Below are positions 16,120 through 21,581 of a DNA stretch of 21,581 bases, in pieces. Every line of letters starts with the position of its first letter. The stretch's first letter is position 1. A program made the translations under genes and the position numbers. The notes beneath the pieces are model-generated. The model saw nothing but the letters and a program-made list of their open reading frames with translations, did no database searches and was not told the DNA's origin. Source of the stretch: Burkholderiales bacterium (GTDB lineage: Bacteria; Pseudomonadota; Gammaproteobacteria; Burkholderiales; Burkholderiaceae_C); NCBI GenBank assembly GCA_016703325.1, contig JADJCH010000048.1:1-21581 (forward strand). The letters are read 5' to 3'.

Positions 16120-18279
16120 TTGGACAAAGCGGAGAGCAAGAAGGAACTGAGACTGGACCGACCACTGCGGCCCGGGAAGGCGCTTGATGCCGATGCGCTG
16201 GACCGTCGTGCCTTTGCCAGCCGGGTCACCGAAGTCCTTCGACGCATCACGCCGGACGAAGGTCTCGTGGTGTCGGTCGAGGGACCTTGGGGCAGCGCCA
16301 AGACCTCGGTTCTGGCAATGGTCGAAGAACTGCTCAATGCGGAGCCGGATGGCGAGCGCCCGCTGGTCGTTCACTTCAATCCTTGGCTGATTGGCGACCG
16401 CGAGGCCTTGCTGAGGCAGTTCCTCGCCAGCATCGCCAAGGCTGTCCGCCTGACCGACCATGCCAAGGAAGGCAAGAGGGTCGCGAAGGAGCTCAAGACC
16501 TATTCGAAGGCCTTCGATGTCCTGAAGCTCATACCCGGTGCGGAGCCCTGGGCCAGCATCGTCAAGTCCGTGGTCGAGTCGGTCGGCGATGCCACCGGTG
16601 CTGCTGCTGAACACAAGACGCCGGATGTCGAGGCGCGAAAGGACGCGCTGGAGAAGGCACTTCGAAAGTTCCCGCAGCGCATCGTCGTCCTGCTGGACGA
16701 CCTCGACCGCTTGTATCCCTCCGAAGCCTTCGAGATGGTGCGCATCGTCAAGGCGGTGGGCGACCTTCCGAATGTCGGTTACGTCTTGGCCTGGGATGAG
16801 AAGTACGTCAGCGCTGCTCTGGAGAGGCTCAACGTGCCGTTCGCTGGCAATTATCTCGACAAGGTCGTCCAGGTGCGGTTGCCTATTCCGCCGCTGTCGT
16901 TCTCGCAGCGCATGGCGCTGATGAACCAAGGCCTGCAGCGACTTCCGCCTGAAGCCCTGGTTGCCCATTTTCCAAACGGCGACGACCGCCTCGCCTCGCT
17001 TTTCCATGCGGGGCAGCGGGAACTGGTCGAGCAACCTCGTGACGTCGTTCGACTGTTCGACGTGGTTGCTGCCATCGAGCCAGGCCTCCGCGGCGAAGTG
17101 CACCTGGCGGATATGTTGGGGCTGGCCACCTTGATGACCAAAGCGCCGGCTGTGTACGACCTGCTTTGCCGAACGCCGCAGGCGTTCGTGGGGCGCCGGC
17201 CAGGGGCAACCGCCTCGTTCGACAAACCCCTCGAAGTCATCCAGAGCTTCGCAGACGAGCGAAACAAGGCCATCGACAGCTATCCGTGTGCCAAAGGGGT
17301 GAGGGACGTTGTGCACTGGCTGTTTCCGCAGACCGCCAAGGCCGATGACGTTTTCACCCTGGACCGGGTGGTGTTCCTGGAGGGGCACCTCGCGCATCCG
17401 GAGCGTCTTCAAGTGGCTTTGCACCTGAGTGCCAGGCCTGGAGACCTGAGCTTGGTGCGGGTCCGGCAGTACCTTTTCGAGCCGGCTAAGCGAGGTGAGA
17501 TTGCAGCAACGCTGCAGCAAGACAACTGCATAGACTTCATTGAGCAGCTCGGCAACATGGTGGAGGGGCTGACGACCGATGTGGAGGTCGATGCCGCGCC
17601 TTTGATGAGAGACATCGCGCGGCTTGTCGACACACAGCCCTTTGTTCGCCGGGCCGGCGAGCGCCATGACGTGTTCGTCATGCGAGCAGACCGAGTAGCG
17701 GAGCGTGCCATCGGTCAAGTTGCCAAACGGCTGGGTGAGGCTGAGGCGGGCGTCCTTGCGGAAAACATTCTTGGCGATGCGCTTGCGCTTTCGATGGCAG
17801 CAGCGCTTGCGGCGACGAGCTTCCTGGCAGAGGACGGCGAATCCGACTACGGCCTGAAGGTCCCGGTCGAAGCTCGGGACCGAGCTCTTTCCACCTTTGC
17901 CCGCAACGTCGAAGAGTCAGCCAGGACCGGCGAGCTGTTCACCAAGGTCTCGCCTGGATTTGCGCTTTGGGTCTTGACGCGCCTGAAGCCAGAGCAATGT
18001 AAGGCTGTCTTCCAGGCTGTCCAGCAGTGGGAGCCGTCCCTGGATACGTTCGTGGAAGCCATGCTGCAGCACTCCTTCGATAGCAATAACGGACAAACGT
18101 ATGGGCTGCCGAAGGAACGGGAACACCTGGAGAACTACGTCGCCCTTGAAGACCTGAGGAAGCTCGCCGTGGAGCGCTTGAGGGACGAAGCTATGACCTA
18201 TCCGCTTCGAGCTCCCTGGCGGGCGATAGTCGAAGAGAAGGCTATCTATGGCAAAGACGGTACGTTGGCTCGCCGATGA
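16120..18279 (+). CDS. KAP-family P-loop NTPase
   Basis: A 719-residue protein. The TTG start at 16120 is chosen because GGGGGAAG lies 3-10 bases upstream and no suitable ATG exists. Walker A is GPWGSAKTS (Lys61), followed by HFNPWLIGD, typical of KAP ATPases. Walker B is VVLLDDLDRL with Asp193, Asp194 and Asp196, followed by the usual helix EAFEMVRIVKAVGDLPNVGYVLAWD. Many KAP proteins have membrane helices inserted between Walker A and B. I see none here, so this one is probably soluble. The remaining 400 residues are helical and uncharacterised. KAP NTPases occur in several defence systems as signalling or assembly ATPases. Its position between the DUF3883 nuclease and a helicase suggests it energises or gates them. 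It is intact. Confidence 0.85.
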   Translation: MDKAESKKELRLDRPLRPGKALDADALDRRAFASRVTEVLRRITPDEGLVVSVEGPWGSAKTSVLAMVEELLNAEPDGERPLVVHFNPWLIGDREALLRQFLASIAKAVRLTDHAKEGKRVAKELKTYSKAFDVLKLIPGAEPWASIVKSVVESVGDATGAAAEHKTPDVEARKDALEKALRKFPQRIVVLLDDLDRLYPSEAFEMVRIVKAVGDLPNVGYVLAWDEKYVSAALERLNVPFAGNYLDKVVQVRLPIPPLSFSQRMALMNQGLQRLPPEALVAHFPNGDDRLASLFHAGQRELVEQPRDVVRLFDVVAAIEPGLRGEVHLADMLGLATLMTKAPAVYDLLCRTPQAFVGRRPGATASFDKPLEVIQSFADERNKAIDSYPCAKGVRDVVHWLFPQTAKADDVFTLDRVVFLEGHLAHPERLQVALHLSARPGDLSLVRVRQYLFEPAKRGEIAATLQQDNCIDFIEQLGNMVEGLTTDVEVDAAPLMRDIARLVDTQPFVRRAGERHDVFVMRADRVAERAIGQVAKRLGEAEAGVLAENILGDALALSMAAALAATSFLAEDGESDYGLKVPVEARDRALSTFARNVEESARTGELFTKVSPGFALWVLTRLKPEQCKAVFQAVQQWEPSLDTFVEAMLQHSFDSNNGQTYGLPKEREHLENYVALEDLRKLAVERLRDEAMTYPLRAPWRAIVEEKAIYGKDGTLARR

Positions 18280-18367
18280 GCAACAACAGCTGAAACGACG
18301 CTTTGATGCTGAAAGAACCTTCGAATGCAGCTCACGCTACTTGCCCGCGACGTCCTGGCCGGACTGA
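18248..18367 (+). CDS. Tiny ORF overlapping the KAP gene end (39 residues)
   Basis: The ATG at 18248 lies in another frame inside the last 32 bases of the KAP gene. The product begins MAKTVRWLADEQQQLKRRFD and has a charged helical character, then loses it. A 36-residue ORF in the next frame (18325-18435) looks like its continuation, so a 60-residue protein may have been broken by a one-base loss, or one or both frames may be chance. Confidence 0.35.
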   Translation: MAKTVRWLADEQQQLKRRFDAERTFECSSRYLPATSWPD

Positions 18368-18435
18368 AGAAGCCCAGCACTTTCTACTTCGCGCTCTTTG
18401 ACGACGCAATGAGGACCGGCCATGAATCCCGGTGA
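18325..18435 (+). CDS. Tiny ORF overlapping the start of the second helicase (36 residues)
   Basis: The ATG at 18325 gives MQLTLLARDVLAGLKKPST and so on, ending TGHESR at TGA 18433-18435, which is 14 bases into the helicase gene. The composition is protein-like and the stop overlaps the next start as in coupled genes. No ribosome-binding site is convincing, and it may be the C-terminal part of the ORF at 18248. The function is unknown. Confidence 0.35.
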   Translation: MQLTLLARDVLAGLKKPSTFYFALFDDAMRTGHESR

Positions 18436-21400
18436 CCGCGTCCGCCTGATAGACAACCCGAGCCGCATCGGGGTGCTGACCAGCGACCCGCCGAGAGGCG
18501 AAGGGCGACGTCGGCGGTTGGTGGTTGATTTTCCGGACGGCACCGAACCCATCCTGGCCAGTTCGCTGGAGCGCGTCGAGGCCGAGACGAGCGACCCCTA
18601 TCTGCTGATGCAGCGCGGCCAATACGGTGGTGCCTCGCATCTTCGTGGTGCCATCACCCTGGCCAGGCTCAGCGGCAAACTGGCGAACCTGATTTACAGC
18701 CTCAACACCACCAACACGAAGTTCCTGCCCTACCAGTTCAAGCCGGTGCTGCAGTTTCTGGACTCGCCGAGCCGGGGCATCGTGATTGCGGACGAGGTGG
18801 GCCTGGGCAAGACCATCGAAGCCGGCTTGATTTGGACCGAGTTGCGGGCACGTCAGGACGCCCGGCGCCTGCTGGTTGTCTGTCCGGCCATGCTGCGCGA
18901 GAAGTGGTGCGCTGAGCTGGCCAACCGCTTTGGCGTGAAAGCCCAGATGGTTGATGCGGGGGAACTGCTCGACCACCTGTCCTCCGCCAAGGCCGACCGG
19001 ACAGAGGAGTTCGCGCTGGTGGCCAGCATGCAAGGCTTACGGCCGCCGAAGCACTGGAACTCTGAGAGCTCACCCTCCCAGAGTTCGGCCGCCAAGCTTG
19101 CGCGGTTCCTGGAAGCAGCGGGCGACGACGAGCCCTTGCTTGACTTGGTCGTCGTCGACGAGGCGCACTACCTGCGCAACCGGGGAACGCAGACGCACCG
19201 CTTCGCTGCGCTGCTGCGGCCAGTGACCGTTGGTCTGGCCTTGTTGTCGGCCACGCCCATCCAGATGCGCAGCACGGACCTGTTCAACCTGCTGCACCTG
19301 CTGGACGAGGACGCGTTCCCGATGGAGTGGACCTATGACCACTCGGTCCGCGCCAACGCACCCATCGTCGCCCTGCGGGACCGGCTGAAGCGCGACCCGC
19401 CGGTGACGCAAGACGAATTCAAGGCCGCGCTGCAGGATTCCATCAGGCTGCGGTGGTTCGAAGACAGCGAGCAGATTGAGCACTTGCTCAAGAACCTGCC
19501 AACGGACGATGACCTGCGCAACGTGCGGTCGCGCGCGGACTATGCCGAACTGCTTGACCGCCTGAACCCCAGGGCCAAGGTCATTACGCGCACGCTCAAG
19601 CGCGAGGTGGACGAGCTGCGGGTCACCCGGGAGCCGCGGACCCTGCGCATCGAGATGAGCCCGGCCGAGCGCGAGTTCTATGAAGGCGTGACCGAGGCGG
19701 TGCAGGAGTATTGCGAGTCGGTCGATGTCTCCGAAGGCTTCTTGCTGACCATTCCGCAGCGGCAAATGTCGAGCTGCATGGCAGCTGCCTGCATGGGATG
19801 GCGGCGCCGGCAGGAAGAACAAGTCGAGTTGGCGCAGGAGACTGTGACCGAACTGGAGGGGGATTCGGTGGAGCAGGACGCCCCCGCCAGCCCGACTACC
19901 CAGCGAGGCACCGGTGAGCTGTTGTCGATTCTGAGTGGCATCGCCCGCCGCTGCGGCGACTACGAGCGGCTGGCTGCCGACGACAGCAAGTTCACCGCCT
20001 TGGTGAAGAACCTCAAGGGCTACTGGCGAGAGAACGTCGGGAAGAAGGTGGTGCTGTTCGCCTTCTATCGCAACACGCTTTACTACCTTGCCCAGCGCCT
20101 GGCCGAGGCTGGTGTTCGCTGCACTGTGTTGCACGGCGGCATGGACAAGACCGAGGTCCTGCGCTCATTCGAGAGCGATGACGCTGTCCAGATTCTGCTG
20201 TCGTCAGAGGTGGCGTCAGAAGGTGTCGACCTGCAGTTCTCCAGCCTCTTGGTGAACTACGACCTGCCCTGGAATCCGGCCCGTATCGAACAGCGGATAG
20301 GTCGTATCGACCGCATCGGGCAGGCCGAGGCCAAGATACTCATCTGGAATCTGGTCTACGAGGACACGCTGGACGAACGCGTCCACGACAGGTTGCTCGA
20401 GCGGCTGAACGTATTTCGGCAGGCGCTCGGGAGCATGGAAGAACTCTTGGGCGCTGAAGTCCGAAAGCTCACCGTGGATTTGCTTTCGCACCGACGCACG
20501 CCAAAGCAGGAGGAAGAGCGCATCGGCGATGCCGCCATGGCACTGGAACGCAATCGCCGGGATGAGGAACAGTTGAACGCGCAGGCGTCCAAGCTGCTCG
20601 GGCACGGCGACTACATCCAGAACAAGGCCAAGGCCGCCATGGACCTGGGCCGCTACATCCGCGGCGATGACCTGTACCACTTCGTCAAGGACTACCTCGA
20701 AGTCTCGTTCCCGGGCTCGCGGGTGATGGTCAATGACGAGCCAGTTCGCAAAGGGCTCATCGAGCTCTCCATGGACGCTCGGGTGGCCTTTCATGCCTTC
20801 CTGGCGGACGCCAAGCTGCTGGGCCGCACCACCGTGCTCGACAACCGGCCGCGTCAGCTCTGGTTCGACAACCAAGCTGGCCATGCGGCGCGTGATGTGG
20901 AGAAGGTCACCCAGGACCACCCCCTGGTGCGCTTCGTCTTGGAACAACAGAAGACGCGCAGCACCAAGGACGGCTACTTCCCCACCTCGGCGGTGCAACT
21001 GCCGGCGTCCCGCGTGACAGGCGTAGCGGCTGGCACGTACGTCTATGCGGTCATCCGCTGGACCTTCTCCGGCCCGCGGGATGTCGAGCGCCTGGTCTAC
21101 GAAGCGCGTTGCGTCGAGACCGGCGTTGCGCTGGACCCAGACGCTGCCGAGTCACTGGTCAACGCTGCAGCCAACCGTGGGACAGACTGGCAGGCAGCCG
21201 CCAAAAACATCCTGGACCACACGCGAATTGCGGCACTTCAGGATGACTGCCGGGCAGCCATCGAGGAACACTTCGACGCGAGCAAGGCGGCGCAGCTTCG
21301 GGAGAACCGGGACCGTGTCCGGGAAATGAATGCATCGCTCGACGCCGACCTGAAGCGCAAACGTGAAGAAGCCGCCGAGCGGATTGCCCGGTACCAGGCC

Positions 21401-21559
21401 TCATCGAACCCGCGCCACAGAGGTCTGCTGGGCATGGAGCGCACAAAACTGCGGCAACTGGAGCAGAAGTACGAGGAGCGCAAGCTCACCAATGGCCTGA
21501 GGGAGGCCTTGGACCCACGCCAGAAGGATGTTTCCTCTGGCGTCATACGGGTGGAGTGA
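18422..21559 (+). CDS. SNF2/RapA-like DEAD/DEAH helicase (second translocase)
   Basis: A 1045-residue intact protein from the ATG at 18422, with GAGGA upstream. Residues 1-50 (MNPGDRVRLIDNPSRIGVLT, RRLVVDFPDG) resemble an SH3-like beta barrel found at the front of such helicases. The core has motif I DEVGLGKT at 124-131, motif II DEAH at 246-249, motif III LLSATP near 274-279, the LHGGMDKTE and SSEVASEGVDLQF motifs in lobe 2, and motif VI QRIGRIDRIGQ at 624-634. The C-terminal 120 residues are charged and coiled-coil-like (AAIEEHFDASKAAQLRENR). It belongs to the family annotated as RapA- or SNF2-like defence helicases. It differs clearly from the helicase at 1393-4355 (DECH box, different N-terminus), so the two are not recent duplicates. 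It would move along DNA using ATP and bring a nuclease to its target. A role as a DrmD homologue is possible but not shown. Confidence 0.88.
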   Translation: MNPGDRVRLIDNPSRIGVLTSDPPRGEGRRRRLVVDFPDGTEPILASSLERVEAETSDPYLLMQRGQYGGASHLRGAITLARLSGKLANLIYSLNTTNTKFLPYQFKPVLQFLDSPSRGIVIADEVGLGKTIEAGLIWTELRARQDARRLLVVCPAMLREKWCAELANRFGVKAQMVDAGELLDHLSSAKADRTEEFALVASMQGLRPPKHWNSESSPSQSSAAKLARFLEAAGDDEPLLDLVVVDEAHYLRNRGTQTHRFAALLRPVTVGLALLSATPIQMRSTDLFNLLHLLDEDAFPMEWTYDHSVRANAPIVALRDRLKRDPPVTQDEFKAALQDSIRLRWFEDSEQIEHLLKNLPTDDDLRNVRSRADYAELLDRLNPRAKVITRTLKREVDELRVTREPRTLRIEMSPAEREFYEGVTEAVQEYCESVDVSEGFLLTIPQRQMSSCMAAACMGWRRRQEEQVELAQETVTELEGDSVEQDAPASPTTQRGTGELLSILSGIARRCGDYERLAADDSKFTALVKNLKGYWRENVGKKVVLFAFYRNTLYYLAQRLAEAGVRCTVLHGGMDKTEVLRSFESDDAVQILLSSEVASEGVDLQFSSLLVNYDLPWNPARIEQRIGRIDRIGQAEAKILIWNLVYEDTLDERVHDRLLERLNVFRQALGSMEELLGAEVRKLTVDLLSHRRTPKQEEERIGDAAMALERNRRDEEQLNAQASKLLGHGDYIQNKAKAAMDLGRYIRGDDLYHFVKDYLEVSFPGSRVMVNDEPVRKGLIELSMDARVAFHAFLADAKLLGRTTVLDNRPRQLWFDNQAGHAARDVEKVTQDHPLVRFVLEQQKTRSTKDGYFPTSAVQLPASRVTGVAAGTYVYAVIRWTFSGPRDVERLVYEARCVETGVALDPDAAESLVNAAANRGTDWQAAAKNILDHTRIAALQDDCRAAIEEHFDASKAAQLRENRDRVREMNASLDADLKRKREEAAERIARYQASSNPRHRGLLGMERTKLRQLEQKYEERKLTNGLREALDPRQKDVSSGVIRVE

Positions 21560-21565
21560 CAGGAA

Positions 21566-21574
21566 AAGGGGAGG
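21566..21574 (+). promoter_or_regulatory. Ribosome-binding site of a further gene beyond the window
   Basis: AAGGGGAGG lies after the helicase stop, 7 bases before the window end, at the distance expected for a start codon just outside. The operon therefore probably continues downstream. Confidence 0.45.
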
Positions 21575-21581
21575 CAGAAGA

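Noticed and set aside
14900..16165. Minus-strand open frame of 421 codons opposite the DUF3883 gene
   Set aside because: No recognisable domain; the forward reading has the GYDI and EVK motifs and a ribosome-binding site.
16087..17718. Minus-strand open frame of 543 codons opposite the KAP gene
   Set aside because: It is antisense to a gene with intact Walker motifs, so it is treated as a shadow.
1393..21559. Calling the locus a standard class 1 DISARM system
   Set aside because: No drmA (DUF1998 helicase), drmB or drmC (phospholipase D-like) is present in the window, and the other genes are not part of that operon as known.
1..21581. tRNA, rRNA, CRISPR array or integrase attachment site
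   Set aside because: I looked for spaced direct repeats, cloverleaf-like sequences and integrase motifs and saw none.

Overview
The window is GC-rich (about 65-70% in most lines) and its genes and insertion sequences look like those of a betaproteobacterium of the Burkholderiales (Comamonadaceae or Rubrivivax/Leptothrix-like). That placement is an inference from codon use and familiar IS proteins, not a database result. Apart from the insertion sequences, every gene lies on the + strand with short gaps, so this is one long accessory operon or two consecutive ones. The content is typical of an anti-phage defence island.

Layout. (1) 1-1138: a decayed IS630-family element with terminal inverted repeats, a TA target duplication and a transposase broken by many frameshifts. 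(2) 1163-1390: a small ribbon-helix-helix protein, probably the local regulator. (3) 1393-4355: a SNF2-type helicase split by one -1 frameshift near 3311-3318. (4) 4358-7976 plus 11578-13139: a very large adenine-N6 DNA methyltransferase, about 1726 residues when rejoined, interrupted by (5) 7977-11570: a 3.6-kb IS21-family element that left a 7-bp target duplication and carries istA, istB and two extra small genes. (6) 13177-14943: a DUF262 + DUF1524 (GmrSD/SspE-like) protein. (7) 15068-16072: a DUF3883 PD-(D/E)XK-like nuclease-domain protein behind a possible promoter with an inverted repeat. (8) 16120-18279: a KAP-family P-loop NTPase. (9) 18248-18435: one or two tiny overlapping ORFs. (10) 18422-21559: a second, different SNF2/RapA-like helicase, followed by a ribosome-binding-site-like sequence at the window edge.

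How the genes may work together. A SNF2 helicase followed by a large Eco57I-like adenine methylase recalls the DrmD/DrmMI pair of class 1 DISARM, but no drmA, drmB or drmC is visible here. Instead the locus continues with a modification-dependent-restriction type protein, a DUF3883 nuclease-like protein, a KAP NTPase and a second translocase. The combination reads as a composite, DISARM-like or uncharacterised defence locus. The first half is disabled (frameshifted helicase, IS-split methylase) while the second half is intact, so the second half may work on its own. No tRNA, rRNA, CRISPR array, phage structural gene or integrase was seen.
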